A stretch of 64,000 nt of DNA from a sulfur-oxidizing endosymbiont of Gigantopelta aegis (GCF_016097415.1 NZ_JAEHGE010000001.1:3796200-3860199); one strand, 5' to 3'. Positions 1-10,731 are shown, counted from the first letter of the stretch. The notes: generated by a model not told the origin, from the letters alone. Numbers and translations: made by a program.

Positions 1-180
1 ATTTTATATTCAATCGTGCAAACAGCGAAAGCAAACAACCTAGAGCCCTTTGCCTTTTTAACACACATTCTGACTGAGTTACCTAAGCTGGGCAGGCATT
101 ATGATGATGAGGCTTTAGAGCAATTGTTGCCATGGAATTTGACTGAAAAAATTCAGCCTTTAAATAAAGTGGAATGATAC
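1..180 (+). mobile_element. 3' end of an IS66-type element (copy B0)
   Basis: The first 178 bases match the last part of the IS66 tnpC gene found complete at 7987-9515, including its stop (tga at 175-177). After the shared gatac the copies diverge. Here ICE sequence follows directly, whereas the complete copy continues into the terminal inverted repeat. The right end of this copy, about 36 bases, is therefore missing, so the element was trimmed after insertion. The rest of the copy lies outside the window. Confidence 0.93.
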
Positions 181-305
181 AGGATGAGAAATCTGAACGG
201 TATGAGTTGATGCAAAAGTTTGGTTTGAAAACAGAACTGGATGCTGCTCATAAAAAAGCAGAGTTGATCCGTGAACAACGTTTAAGTGTCAGTCAGGAGT
301 TTTGA
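181..305 (+). pseudogene. C-terminal fragment of an ICE protein
   Basis: An open frame of 41 codons runs from the IS66 junction to a tga at 303-305. It is charged and helical-looking (for example KTELDAAHKKAELIREQR). The stop sits one base before the ATG of the next ICE gene, the tight spacing expected of an operon. It is probably the tail of the gene that precedes the TIGR03757 gene in the ICE, beheaded by the IS66 copy. The fragment is too short to name the family. Confidence 0.5.
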
Positions 306-306
306 T

Positions 307-765
307 ATGAAATGTCGATTACTGATATCAATTGCTATTCTGGTTCTATCTCAATTCTTTTCCATCGGTGTATGGGCACAGCAATTAGAAGTTTTACCTG
401 AGTTAATCTGGATTTTTGATAATGATGTCAAACCAGTTAGATATCAAAGGTTATCTCAGTTACATCCAGTTAAGCATTTTAATCTGGATCAGACGAAAAA
501 GTTTGAACAACAATTTAGCCTGGGTTTATCTGGCTCATCAAACGTAGCTAGTCAACAGGCATTACAGCGAATACAGAATTTAACACCTTCTCAAATGGAG
601 CAATTCAAACAAGCATATTCTGGAATTGTGACCGCCTGGCAAATGGGAGTGAAAAAATTACCAGCAGTGGTTTTTCAATATCAGGAACAGCAATACGTTG
701 TATATGGACAACAACGGGCAAGCATTGCATTACAGGAGTTTCAACAATGGCAACAAAATCACTGA
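307..765 (+). CDS. ICE protein, TIGR03757 / PFL_4709 family
   Basis: A 152-residue exported protein of the integrative-conjugative-element transfer apparatus. The ATG at 307 is preferred over the upstream GTG at 286 because it has CAGGAG eight bases upstream and gives a clean signal peptide (MKCRLLISIAILVLSQFF, cleavage near VWA-QQ). The mature part has the expected thioredoxin-like ending (KLPAVVFQYQEQQYVVYGQQ, then a helical QEFQQW end). Family assignment is from recalled similarity and from the two downstream genes, which follow in the usual PFL_4709-4710-4711 order. Its 3' end overlaps the next gene by 19 bases. The gene is intact but its operon is not, so it is probably non-functional as part of a conjugation system. 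Confidence 0.8.
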   Translation: MKCRLLISIAILVLSQFFSIGVWAQQLEVLPELIWIFDNDVKPVRYQRLSQLHPVKHFNLDQTKKFEQQFSLGLSGSSNVASQQALQRIQNLTPSQMEQFKQAYSGIVTAWQMGVKKLPAVVFQYQEQQYVVYGQQRASIALQEFQQWQQNH

Positions 766-1727
766 TCCACATTCTGTGTGCGATTTTTCTTTTGGCTCAA
801 TCCAATAGTCTCTGGTCACGAACAATTACTACACCCGAGATTATCAGTACCACCTTAAGTTCATTGAGTTGTATGGAATATAATCCGCTTGCAGGTATCT
901 GCTTCTGGCTTGTTTGTGGACTTCATGGCTGTAAAGTTAAAACCTCAGTTAAGGTGAAACATTGGAACCCCGATGTGGTGGTCAGTAGTTACACGACTAC
1001 CGGGGAATCAACCTGGTTGGAGACTCGTTCGTACTCTTCTGGTTCCAGCTCCAAATTAGGTGCCGGAGATGATACCAATTCGGAACGTGGTGCTAAACGC
1101 CAACATAGCGCCACTACATTTCGGGAAGTCGATGCCATTGGAAATCCTGCCCTGGTAGCAACAATGCTTTTATCAGGGACGGGTTATGTGTGTCCATCAG
1201 TGACCTCTCCCTATGTGCCACATTTTTTATCCTCACAGTTTGATTCAATTAACTGGCGCTTTGCTTCCATTGAAATGCTTTATCCAGCTTCTCTGATTCC
1301 GGGATTGAGGGAAATTGGATCCTGGCCATTAAATACATGGGGAGCAGTTTATCCCAGAACAGGATTTGTCACACAAAATGAAGGCCCTAAGGCATCTGCT
1401 GTTTCAGCTCAGAGAGTAGGGGATATTATTACCCGAAACTGGCAACCTCATATTTATTATCCTCTGGGTACGGACTGTTCAAAAAATGGTATGAAATGTT
1501 GGGCACCAGGGCCTTTAAAAGAAATGGATGCCAAGTCAGGCAAGTGGCAAATGCTGGGACCCACTGCAGAAAATTCCTGCAGTGTGTTTGGCAAGAATGA
1601 TGTAGTCAGCCTGACATCATGGGCTGATTTTAAAACAGATTCTGATCATGATTTTGCCTGGAACCTTTGGCGTGAATACAGTTGCTGTAAACGCAAAGGG
1701 TTATTTTTATATTCAATTGATTTTTAA
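747..1727 (+). CDS. ICE protein, TIGR03756 / PFL_4710 family (TraU-like)
   Basis: A 326-residue predicted exported protein resembling the TraU family of mating-pair stabilisation proteins. The N-terminus is a signal peptide (LIHILCAIFLLAQSNSLWS). Then come a Cys-rich stretch (SLSCMEYNPLAGICFWLVC), a large periplasmic region with GYVCPSVTSPYVPHFLSSQ, a GAVYPRTGF segment, and a C-terminal WREYSCCKRKG motif typical of the family. The ATG overlaps the end of the preceding gene, so the two are probably translationally coupled. It appears full length. Ten bases separate it from the next, broken ICE gene. Confidence 0.82.
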   Translation: MATKSLIHILCAIFLLAQSNSLWSRTITTPEIISTTLSSLSCMEYNPLAGICFWLVCGLHGCKVKTSVKVKHWNPDVVVSSYTTTGESTWLETRSYSSGSSSKLGAGDDTNSERGAKRQHSATTFREVDAIGNPALVATMLLSGTGYVCPSVTSPYVPHFLSSQFDSINWRFASIEMLYPASLIPGLREIGSWPLNTWGAVYPRTGFVTQNEGPKASAVSAQRVGDIITRNWQPHIYYPLGTDCSKNGMKCWAPGPLKEMDAKSGKWQMLGPTAENSCSVFGKNDVVSLTSWADFKTDSDHDFAWNLWREYSCCKRKGLFLYSIDF

Positions 1728-2867
1728 AAAACAGGGAATGTATTTTATGGACAGGATAAAACAGATTGTGACTGCAATATTATTGAGCAGCACAATCATT
1801 GCTGGCACTGGTTTAAGCATCGTTCAGGCGAATGATATCGGGCCTATCAGTGAAAATCATAATTGGTACTATCAAATTGGTGGAGGGATTTAATTACTTC
1901 GCCAGCGAATCCAAATTCAACTGCAATTACTCTGGGTGCATCAGCACTCTGGGGTGGAAATTACAGTTGTGGTAATTTTAGTCTCAGCTCCTCAGTTGGT
2001 GCCTTTATGAATGACATTCGCAGCAGTGCTGATCAGGCATTAAATCAGATGGTTTCTGCCGCAACTGGTTTTGTTTCATCACTGCCTGCTTTGATTATAC
2101 AACGCTCCAATCCGGGCTTATATGATTTGTTTCAAAATGGTCTGCTCAGAGCAGAAGAGCAATTTAATATGTCCATCAAATCCTGTGAAGAAATGGAAGC
2201 GGACTTTGTTGCTGGTGGTAATCCGTTTGATAAATTTGTCACTATGTCCAAGAAAAATAGCTGGCAGGCTCAAAAGAAAAAGGTGGTAATGCGATTGCTG
2301 CCAAGAAATCAGTGGAGTCAAACGGAGGAGATAAAGGCATCCCCGGAATTGGAGGCAAGCTCTATGCGGGAAAAAGCCAACCCCACTGAATGTTACGGAA
2401 CAAACTGCTCAGGCCGGTTATAACACGCTGATTGGTCGTGCACCTGATAAAACGGCCAAAGCGCCAGCGAATAGTGGTCGTATTACCGAAATCTGGGGTA
2501 GGCCATCCAAGTTTCAGCAATATGCTGTCGATGTGCTGGGTAGTAATGAAGTCAGAACCTGTAAAAATTGTCAGAAAACCCGAACGAATATGGGCAAAGG
2601 TTTATTGCCTCAGTTATACAATGAACGACAAAGTATCGCTACTGACCTGTCTAAATTAGTTTCTGCTTCAGGAAAACCAAGCCAAACAACTGACGGATGT
2701 ATCTGCCTCTGGGCTCCGAATCACTCCTGCGGTGATCAAGGCATTAAAAAGTGAGTCAGCAACAGAGCAACAACTTTTTCTTTGTAAGCGCTTAACCATC
2801 TAGCGTTATTCAAAAAATATCTCCCCTGCCTCATAATCAATCCATCGATTAATTATGAGACATATCA

Positions 2868-3197
2868 ATGAAACCAGAAACCCAAGCCAACTCAAAACAA
2901 TTTTGGCAAGACCACGTTAATCAATGGAATGAAAACAGTATCAGCCAGGCATCCTATTGTCAGGAACATGGGCTATCCATCAAACGTTTTGGCTATTACA
3001 AGCGTAAGTTGCTGGGTGCAACAACGCAAACCAGTGCGATGACAAAGGGGAATGGTTTTATTCAACTATCCTCCCCGAAACACTATTCAGCCCGCACCTC
3101 AGCATTAATTGTAGAATTACCCAATCAGCTACGCATTGAAGGAGTGACTGCCGATAATGTACAGCTGGTAAAACAATTAGCAGGACTGTTCCAATGA
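2868..3197 (+). CDS. tnpA: IS66 TnpA accessory protein (element A)
   Basis: A 109-residue protein with the helix-turn-helix start of IS66 Orf1 (FWQDHVNQWNENSISQASYC, then QEHGLSIKRFGYYKRKLLG). It has a short variable C-terminal part. It overlaps tnpB by four bases (ATGA), the normal coupling for this family. The role of TnpA in IS66 movement is poorly defined. This is the only intact gene of this copy. Confidence 0.9.
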   Translation: MKPETQANSKQFWQDHVNQWNENSISQASYCQEHGLSIKRFGYYKRKLLGATTQTSAMTKGNGFIQLSSPKHYSARTSALIVELPNQLRIEGVTADNVQLVKQLAGLFQ

Positions 3198-3557
3198 AGT
3201 CAGCCATACGTCCATCACTCAGCCTGCCACAGGTGTATCTCTATCTGAAGCCTGTTGATTTTCGTAAAAGTTTTATTGGCCTCAGTGCCATTGTTGAATG
3301 TGAATTAGGTCATAATCCTTTGCAGGCCATCTGTATGCCTTTACCAATCGTCAGCGTAATAAAATTAAATGCCTCTTCTGGGATAATACCGGTTTTGTAC
3401 TCTATTACAAAAGTCTCTCAGAAGAAAAGTTCAATGGCCAAAGGGTGAAGATGACCTGATGAATATCACCGGACAACAAATCAACTGGCTATTAGACGGC
3501 TATGATATCAGTGTCATGAAACCGCATAAGAAATTGCATTATGAGTCTGTATTTTAA
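3194..3557 (+). pseudogene. tnpB: IS66 TnpB (element A), frameshifted
   Basis: The start reads VYLYLKPVDFRKSFIGLSAI, the typical TnpB opening. The frame shifts after HNPLQ near 3325 and the family ending (LFWDNTGFVLYYKSL, then WLLDGYDI) continues in another frame to a taa at 3555-3557. The expected product is about 120 residues. One or two small indels break it. Confidence 0.88.
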
Positions 3558-3591
3558 GTACTTTTAGTCTATTTTTTGTTATAATAAAGCC

Positions 3592-5153
3592 ATGCAAAAC
3601 AAGGCTGAATCCACAAAAAACGACTCTATATTTTCCGCTTTTTCACACGCGGACAAGAATGAATTGTTGAGTGTCATTGAACAGAAAAACCACCGTATAA
3701 AAATACTGGAAGAAGCCCTTCGTCTGGCTCGTAGTAAACGCTTTGCACCCAGCAGTGAAAAAGTGATGGTCAGGAACGCTTATTTGATGAAGCTGAGCAG
3801 GCGGCTGACGATGAGGGGCTCCCTGAACCTAAAAACCACTTCGCCTAAGAAGAAAGAAAAACAGGCAGGAAGCCTTTCTCAAAGACTATTCCAAGAGTCC
3901 CTGTCTTCATCGATCTGACAGATGAAGAAAAAGCCGGTGCCATTGAGGTTTTTTACACTAAAGTCAGAGAAGAGCTGGATATCATTCCAGCTAAAGTCCA
4001 AATACTGGAATACTTCCAGGAAAAAGCCGTCTTTGCAGGCACCAATGACACAGACAGTCGTTCAATGAAAGCTGCGGTCATGCCAAAACATCCATTACCT
4101 AAATCAATGGGCAGTATTCACCTGATGGCACACATCATTATCTCAAAATATGCCGATGGTTTGCCTCTGTATCGAATGGAAGGCATATTATCACGCTATG
4201 GCGGCGATATAACCCGAGCCACCATGGCCAATTGGGCTATTAAACTGGCTCATCAGTTCCAGCCGCTCATCAACCTCATGCGAGAACATCAACTGTCGGG
4301 TGACATCATCCAAATGGATGAAACGGTGCTCAAAGTATTAAAAGAGCCGGGACTCAGTGCTCATTCGAACAAATACATGTGGGTCAGTCGTGGCGGGCCA
4401 CCTGGACAACCCAGTGTGCTGTTTGAATACGATCCTTCTCGTAAGAAGGAAGTACCACTGCGCCTGCTTGATGGCTTTAGCGGCTATCTGCAAACCGATG
4501 GCTATGCCGGTTACAATGCCGTGTGTGCACAAAATAATGCCACATCGGTCGGCTGCTGGGATCACACTCGCCGTAAATTCAAAGATTCTCAGACGGCACA
4601 ACCAAAGAAAAAGAGCAATCAAAAGCCTACAAAAGCCGATGTGGCACTGGCCCATATCAATAAGCTGTATTTAATTGAGCGTGAGATAAAAGAAGCCAGT
4701 GTTAATGAAAAATTTAAGGTTCGTCAGAAACAGAGCCTGCCGCTTCTTGAGAAAATAAGAACATGGGTCGATAACACCCTGGGCAAAGTGCCGAACGACA
4801 GCTTGACAGGAAAAGCACTCACCTATATTAATAATCAATGGCCTAAGCTGACTGTTTATTGTGAAGATGGTCGGTTGAATATCAGTAATGTGCTGGCAGA
4901 AAATGCTATCCGTCCATTCTGCGTGGGTAGAAAGGCCTGGTTATTTTCAGATACGCCAAAGGGTGCACATGCCAGTGCAGTTCATTATAGTTTTATTGAA
5001 ACCGCTAAGGCCAATGATATTGAGCCATATACGTATATGGTCTATGTATTAACCCAATTACCTTATGCGGATACGGTTGAAAAGCTGGAAGCATTGCTTC
5101 CCTGGAATTTTAAAAAATCAGAATTGGAAAAGGTAAAGAACGCTGTTCGTTAA
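3592..5153 (+). pseudogene. tnpC: IS66 TnpC DDE transposase (element A), frameshifted
   Basis: The N-terminal coiled-coil and LARSKRFAPSSEK motif are followed by at least two frameshifts between about 3765 and 3920. From 4065 onward the long catalytic part is open (362 residues). It contains the IS66 signatures GDIIQMDETVLKVL, SGYLQTDGYAGYNAV, WDHTRRKF, and LAENAIRPFCVGRKAWLFSD near the C-terminus. It is the catalytic subunit of the element and is broken in this copy. Confidence 0.9.
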
Positions 5154-5495
5154 GCGCTTACTTTTCTTTCACGACTGGCCAGTGATATTGCCACAGCCAA
5201 TGTGCTGGAAAAAGCAGAACTGTTATTACAGGCCATGGAAACGGGTAAACGGGAACCAAATCTGGCTTCCAGTGATGTGATAACAGGATTTAATGAAACC
5301 AGTATTAATGATTTATCAGGCTTTATAAATAATATTTTATTGAGTTCCCGTATCAGAAAAACTATATCAACAGACTCAGTGAAATTGCTGATGGCCAGGG
5401 AAGAAGCCCGACGAACATTTGTTTCTGGATCCACCAGGGCCAGCTTGCATGAAAAAAGTGTTATTGGCGGCAAGGTTGATAAGTAAGAGAAGCAA

Positions 5496-5843
5496 ATGAA
5501 GAAAGCTATAAAATTATTAGCCCTGATGGTTGGGATGTTGTTAATTGCTGGCATGTTTTTGATAGCAGTGATTCAGATAGGTGGTCAAAACAGTGTTGAT
5601 AGTTTGGGATCACTAAGTCAGTTTTTAGATCATCAGAAATTACTGTTCACTGTCTTTCGATTAAGTCTGATCATAATAGTGTTCTGGCAATGGGAAAAAC
5701 TAATTCACTGGTTGGCTCAGAAAAAGCAGTGTGATAAAGAAATGTCACAATTGCTTTTAGCAATTAAATGGAAGATAGCAGGCTGGATTTTATTATTTGA
5801 GCTAATCATCAATCAAAACATATTAGCTTATCTGCTTAATTAA
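5496..5843 (+). CDS. Small ICE membrane protein, unnamed
   Basis: A 115-residue protein with three likely membrane helices: residues about 6-28 (LLALMVGMLLIAGMFLIAVI), 47-65 and 90-112. The ATG is preceded by AGAGAAG. It starts 10 bases after the end of the TIGR03755-type gene and is followed 18 bases later by the TraG_N gene, so it sits inside the ICE transfer operon. I do not recognise a named family. Position suggests a membrane component of the mating apparatus. Confidence 0.65.
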   Translation: MKKAIKLLALMVGMLLIAGMFLIAVIQIGGQNSVDSLGSLSQFLDHQKLLFTVFRLSLIIIVFWQWEKLIHWLAQKKQCDKEMSQLLLAIKWKIAGWILLFELIINQNILAYLLN

Positions 5844-5860
5844 ATTAAAGGAATAAGATA

Positions 5861-7152
5861 ATGGGTGTTGGAAGTTTTCCAGAACTTTTTCTGCAGTATT
5901 TTGCCTGGGGTATGTATAACGTATTGTGGGATGTCATGGTTAGTCTGGGGCTTGTTTATCTGCCATTTGGCTATTATTTATTTGATGCCTATACCAGTTC
6001 TCGTGAAAAAGGTTCATCAAAAATGACCTCCAAGCGAGTATTGAACTACCTGGAAATGAAAATTTTTATTGGTATTGTGGTTCTGACACTGGCTGGCGTA
6101 CCTGCTCTCAATTTGAATTTACAAGAAATGAAATTTAATGAGCGTCAGTGCAATATTGGTAGTCTGGTACCAACAATGGCACAAAAGAAACCTGATTCAA
6201 CGGGTACTGGAACCACCTATGATGCCACTTTTACAACTACTAATATGGGTTCGTTAACAGCCAAAGCTCCAGTTGCATGGATGGCGATATTAGCAATAGG
6301 GCAGGCAGTGAATGATGGTGTTGGGGTAAAAGTTCCCTGTACCACCAGTTTAAAAGAACTGACCTATGAGATTCAGCTTAATAAAATTACCGATCCAGCT
6401 GTTAAGCAGGAGGTTGCAGATTTTTATAATGGTTGTTACAAACAGGCAAGAGCCAAATTCGATGCAGAGCATCCAGCCAGTTATAACGTAGCTTCCAAAG
6501 AATATGTTGAAGCTAATGATGCAGAGTGGTTGGGATCAGAATTTTTTCTAAGTGAAAATGGTTACTATAATAAAATGCAGCCACCTGATGCAGTATCAGG
6601 ATTAATCCCTTTTGTGGGTGATTCACAAGAACGAGATAAAGGTGTCTGGAATGGAAAAGCACCCAAGCCACAATGGAGCAAGCCTTATTGTAAGGAATGG
6701 TATGAAAAAGGGACTACGGGATTAAAAGCAAAAATCCTGAAAAGTATTGATCCTGGCTGGTTGACCAGTACAAAAGCCAAATTAGCAGAATATAACCCAT
6801 TTGGAGGTGATAAATCTAAGGCCGAAAAGGTATTAATTCGTTCATTGGTAGATGTCAGTGATGTTAAATCCATGGCTCCCTCTTATAAAAAAAGTGATTG
6901 TTCTTCAACATCACATAGTTTTTCCAATAATGGTGTAGGAGGGATTGATAGTTTTTATGGCTCAGCTGCTGGAGCTGCAGCTGTTGCAGGTACTTATAGT
7001 TTTAACCAGCAGTTTTATCCCATGATGGTTATTCTTAAAATGGCTCTACCTTTGGTTCAGGCCTTCATTATTTCTGGTTTGATCATGTTTTTACCATTCC
7101 TATTAATTTTATCCAATTATGGTGTAAAAGAAGTGCTGGCCATGGGAGCACT
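5861..7152 (+). pseudogene. TraG N-terminal-domain ICE protein, C-terminally truncated by IS66
   Basis: About 430 residues remain. The order is an N-terminal membrane segment (VSLGLVYLPFGYYLFDAYTS), a second helix near residues 68-85, a long periplasmic part with several Cys, and two C-terminal hydrophobic helices (near MALPLVQAFIISGLIMFLPF). This matches conjugation proteins with a TraG_N domain, involved in pilus assembly or mating-pair stabilisation. The frame reaches the IS66-B1 left end at 7153 and stops three bases inside it. ATG 5861 has AAAGGAATAAG upstream. The missing end is not found on the far side of the IS, so a deletion accompanied or followed the insertion. Confidence 0.8.
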
Positions 7153-7235
7153 GTAAACGTCAATTAAAACCCACGTTCACAATAAGCTTCAGTTAGCTCA
7201 AACTATGATCTTCAATTCGTAATTTGGAGATACAA

Positions 7236-7559
7236 ATGAGCAACCATTCAAAAGATGCTTCGATGAAGCAACACATAGAGGCCTGCCAAGCCAGTAACTT
7301 AAGCCAGGCAGTTTATTGTCAACAACATAAGATACCCTCTCATATTTTTAGCTATTATCGAAAGAAGTTGGGTTATGTTAGCTCATCAAAACAGGTCAAC
7401 ACCAACAATCAACTCATTCCCATTAATTTACTGGCCAATTCCCCCACAAGCAATGCAATTAAAGTAAGCCATACCAATGGTTTCAGTTTGGAAATCAATT
7501 CTGATACGAACCTGAATCAGCTCAAGTCCATTCTGGATTTGCTCAGGACTGTTTCATGA
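7236..7559 (+). CDS. tnpA: IS66 TnpA accessory protein (copy B1)
   Basis: A 107-residue IS66 Orf1-type protein: KQHIEACQASNLSQAVYCQQ followed by HKIPSHIFSYYRKKLGY. ATG 7236 has GGAG about seven bases upstream, better than the in-frame TTG at 7224. It overlaps tnpB by four bases. An almost identical gene lies at 44832-45155 (copy B4). Confidence 0.9.
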   Translation: MSNHSKDASMKQHIEACQASNLSQAVYCQQHKIPSHIFSYYRKKLGYVSSSKQVNTNNQLIPINLLANSPTSNAIKVSHTNGFSLEINSDTNLNQLKSILDLLRTVS

Positions 7560-7912
7560 TAACGGGCATCACAGTCAATCAGGTTTATCTGGTTTCTGGT
7601 GTTACCGATATGAGAAAAGCAACCAATGGGCTATCACTGATTGTCTCAGAGCAATTGGAACACAATCCCTTTGATGGCAGTGTCTTTGTTTTTTGTAATC
7701 GTCAGCGAGATAAACTTAAAATACTGTACTGGGAGCGTAATGGTTTCTGGCTTTACTATCGTACACTTGAAAAAGGGAAATTCCAGTGGCCGATGGAAAA
7801 AGAACAACCCACTCTTTCGTTAACACTGAGAGAATTACAGTGGTTACTGGATGGTTTATCTTGCACACAACACCATGCTCACCCTGAAATTCATGGTCTG
7901 GAAAACAACTAA
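7556..7912 (+). CDS. tnpB: IS66 TnpB (copy B1)
   Basis: A 118-residue protein with the family signatures [40 protein letters not shown] and WLLDGLS. It is intact here, while the B4 copy lost one base in an A run and the B2 copy is broken. It is coupled to tnpA by an ATGA overlap and followed after 74 bases by tnpC. Confidence 0.92.
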   Translation: MITGITVNQVYLVSGVTDMRKATNGLSLIVSEQLEHNPFDGSVFVFCNRQRDKLKILYWERNGFWLYYRTLEKGKFQWPMEKEQPTLSLTLRELQWLLDGLSCTQHHAHPEIHGLENN

Positions 7913-7986
7913 AAAAGTCCCTTTAGATGCGCATTAAACAGAATAAATACAAGCATTTAACGCTCATTTTTAGTATAATATAACGC

Positions 7987-9515
7987 ATGAGTTCAACAGA
8001 CAAAATACTACCAGAAGAGATACCAACGCTCAAAAACAGGGTGCTTGAACTCCAGTCAAAAGTGGACTGGTATGAGGAACAATTTCGTCTGTTGCAACAT
8101 AAACGGTTTGGTACTTCCAGTGAAAAAGAAGTTCACCCCGACTTCTTTAATGAGGCAGAAACGTTCGCCGAAGAAGCACCGGAAGTCCGTGAAACCATTA
8201 CTTATGAGCGTAAAAAGCCCGGTCGTAAGCCTTTACCTAAAGACCTACCTCGTAAAGTTGTTCGTCATGAGTTATCTGAAGCAGAACAAGTCTGTGACTG
8301 CGGTCATCACTTGCATGAAATTGGTGAAGAGACCTCAGAGCAACTGGAAATTGTTCCTGCTCAGGTATATGTTGTAGAACATGTTCAGGTTAAATATGCC
8401 TGTCGTGCTTGTGAGGAAGGCGTTAAAACTGCTCCTAAGCCTGCACAGCCCATTCCTAGAAGTTTTGCATCACCCAGCCTGCTGGCCTATATCATTGTTT
8501 CTAAATTCTAGACAGCTTGCCTCTCTATCGACAGGAAGCGATATTTAAACGCTATAAGATAACACTTTCCAGAGCCAGTATGTCCAACTGGGTGCTTAAA
8601 TCAGCTGAATTACTCAAACCCTTTTATAATCGGTTGTTGTATTATCTCATTAGGCAGAAAATCATCCAGGCCGATGAAACAACGATGCGAGTGATCCATG
8701 ATGGACGTGAGAATTGCCCTAAATCTTATATGTGGCTCTATCAAAGTGGCGGCTATCATTCCAAGTGTCCCATTGTTTTGTATGAGTATCAGCCTACTCG
8801 TGCAGGCCAACATGCCAAAACCTTTTTAACGGGGTTTTCAGGTTACCTGCAAACGGATGGCTTTCCCGGTTATCATATATTCGAAAATGAGAACAGTGAA
8901 GTCACTTTATTAGGCTGCATGGCACATGCTCGTCGCAAGTTCCATGATGCCTTAAAAGCATTACCCAAGAACAGTCAGAAAAAGCCTGGCATGGTACAAA
9001 TGGCGATCAGTAAAATTGCTAAATTGTATGCGATTGAAAAACAAATCAAACCGCTCAATGCTGAACAACGTTACCTGATCCGTCAGGAAAAAAGCAAACC
9101 ACTACTGGATGACTTTAAAAAGTGGTGTGATGATAAAGTGACTAAAACAACAAAAGACAGTAAGTTGGGTGTCGCTATTCGTTATGTGATCAATCAATGG
9201 AAGTATCTGACTGTCTATCTTGAAGAGGGCAACCTCCAGATTGATAATAATATGGCAGAGCGGCGGATCAAACCCTTTGTGATTGGGCGCAAAAACTGGG
9301 TCATGAACCAAAATCCTCGTGGTGCTGAGGCCAGTGCTATTTTATATTCAATCGTGCAAACAGCGAAAGCAAACAACCTAGAGCCCTTTGCCTTTTTAAC
9401 ACACATTCTGACTGAGTTACCTAAGCTGGGCAGGCATTATGATGATGAGGCTTTAGAGCAATTGTTGCCATGGAATTTGACTGAAAAAATTCAGCCTTTA
9501 AATAAAGTGGAATGA
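7987..9515 (+). pseudogene. tnpC: IS66 TnpC DDE transposase (copy B1), one-base frameshift
   Basis: Residues 1-174 run in one frame (coiled coil, LQHKRFGTSSEKE, then zinc-finger CDCGHH and YACRACEEG). They end at a tag after IIVSKF. Copies B2 and B4 read aaattcctagacagc here and B1 has lost one c, so a single deletion near 8508 splits the gene. The rest (8517-9515) carries the catalytic motifs IIQADETTMRVIHDGR, SGYLQTDGFPGYHIF, MAHARRKFHDA and MAERRIKPFVIGRKNW. Confidence 0.93.
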
Positions 9516-9545
9516 TACGTCAACGTGGGAAGTTTTGACGTATAC

Positions 9546-9858
9546 TAATAATCTATATATCAATTCATTGATTCCATTATTGTCGTTGGGACGTAACCTA
9601 GATGAAATACGTGAAATGTTAGATGGAGATAGTGATAACTCCTCCTTGATTAGGGACTTAATGAATTTTTCAGAGAGAGTGAACAAGCCAGAACTATCAG
9701 AGAATTATTACGATTTTGATGGCACGATTGAAACCTTTCCAGAAATTGCTAAGAAGATTAATAATGGTACTTTTTTTGAAACTAATTTGAGTGCTTACTA
9801 TTTGCTCAGGAAATTAGACATAGATTATGCTCGTTATCGGGAATATCCAAGACCTTAG
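9546..9858 (+). CDS. Hypothetical protein, probably 5'-truncated by IS66
   Basis: About 104 codons are open from the IS66 right end to a tag at 9856-9858. The only available start (TTG 9535) lies inside the IS end, so the natural start was probably lost. The residues are hydrophilic and acidic (LDEIREMLDGDSDNSSLIRD, then ETFPEIAKKINNG). I recognise no family. The next gene begins 2 bases later, so the two were probably cotranscribed. Confidence 0.5.
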
Positions 9859-10668
9859 GTATGAAAATGAATAAATTATTAATTAATATTTTTCTTGTGT
9901 TTTTAATGGCTGTAAATATTAGTTTTGCCAAAATTGTGACAGATGATCCAATTGAGCAGGCAGCTATTGAAGCACTTTTGAAAGATGCAAAACTTGGCTG
10001 GAATGAAATAAAGCTGACTAAAAACTTAATTGTTGAAGGCCGAAGAAATGGCATACTTTTAGTGCATAGAAAAGGACGGGATAAAAGATGGAAGATAACG
10101 AATATTAGTGATAAAAGAATTTATTTTGATATTAAGGGAATGTAATTGCTATAAATCTAAATAATACTAAATTTAAGAATCTCTCATTAATTAATTCTTT
10201 TAAATCTCTGATTCATTTTTCTTGTAAATGTAGAAGTCTTAAGGAATTTAAAAAAATTGAAGGGTTAGTTTCTTTAGAAGGTCTTGATTTTCATCTTTCG
10301 AAAATAACTAAAATAGGTGTGCTTAAAAATCTACCCAAATTGATACTTTTAGATTTGGAAAGAACTTATATTTCAAAAATAGAAAATCTTGATGGTATTC
10401 CTTCTTTGAAATTTCTTATGTTGAAAGGTACCGACATAAGAAAGCTTGAGGGATTAGACAGCTTAATAAACTTGGAAGTCTTGAGTTTAGATGCAAGTAA
10501 TGATAGTGACAGAAAAATAATAAAAATGAAAATATTGGAAATCTTGAAAATTTAAAAAACTGGAAATTAGATTTCATAAAGTTGAAAAGTTAGAAGGATT
10601 GGAAACCTTGGTTTCACTCGAAGATTTAACCTTACTTGATTACCCACAAAGCTCCGCCATATTTCGAT

Positions 10669-10702
10669 AATTATACTATAATTATACTATAATTATACTA
10701 TA
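10669..10702 (+). repeat. Tandem AATTATACTAT repeats in the IS1595 left end
   Basis: Three direct copies of an 11-bp unit lie just upstream of the transposase start. The second IS copy has five units at the same place (about 22464-22518), so the number of units varies between copies. They may contain the promoter, since AATTATACT resembles a -10 region, but this is only suggested. Confidence 0.8.
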
Positions 10703-10731
10703 ATTAAAGTATAGATTATGTGTGGAGTAGA

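Larger units (their letters stand above)
2784..5161 (+). mobile_element. IS66-family element A, complete, with 8-bp target duplication
   Basis: The element is 2378 bp with terminal inverted repeats GTAAGCGCTTAAC. It is flanked by a perfect 8-bp duplication TTTTCTTT (2776-2783 and 5162-5169), the size expected for IS66. It carries tnpA, tnpB and tnpC in the usual order and inserted into the TIGR03755-type ICE gene. tnpB and tnpC contain frameshifts, so this copy is unlikely to move itself. It differs in sequence from the other IS66 type in the window. Confidence 0.95.
1738..5486 (+). pseudogene. ICE protein, TIGR03755 / PFL_4711 family, split by IS66
   Basis: The N-terminal part has a signal peptide and continues through ALWGGNYSCGNFSLSSSVGA and a central Cys-rich part. 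It shifts frame near 1888, again near 2278, and near the end of the left piece. An IS66 element (2784-5161) then cuts the gene. The C-terminal part resumes after it as SRLASDIATANVLEKAELLL and ends at 5486. Joining the flanks across the single TTTTCTTT copy restores the reading EQQLFLSRLASDIATANVLE, which proves this was one gene. The product belongs to the outer-membrane or periplasmic part of the ICE secretion channel. It is certainly inactive. Confidence 0.88.
7153..9545 (+). mobile_element. IS66-family element, type B, copy B1 (full length, no target duplication)
   Basis: The element is 2393 bp with related ends GTAAACGTCAATT (left) and GTATACGTCAAAA (reverse complement of the right end). 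It carries tnpA, tnpB and tnpC. The flanking octamers differ (GGAGCACT versus TAATAATC), and the left flank is ICE while the right flank is an unrelated operon. Either the duplication decayed or recombination with another B copy removed the original neighbour. tnpC is frameshifted. Confidence 0.94.

Noticed and set aside
9102..9406. Antisense frames over IS66 tnpC, repeated at 13968-14272 and 42990-43312
   Set aside because: They recur only because the IS copies recur. They lack start signals and family similarity and are shadows of tnpC.
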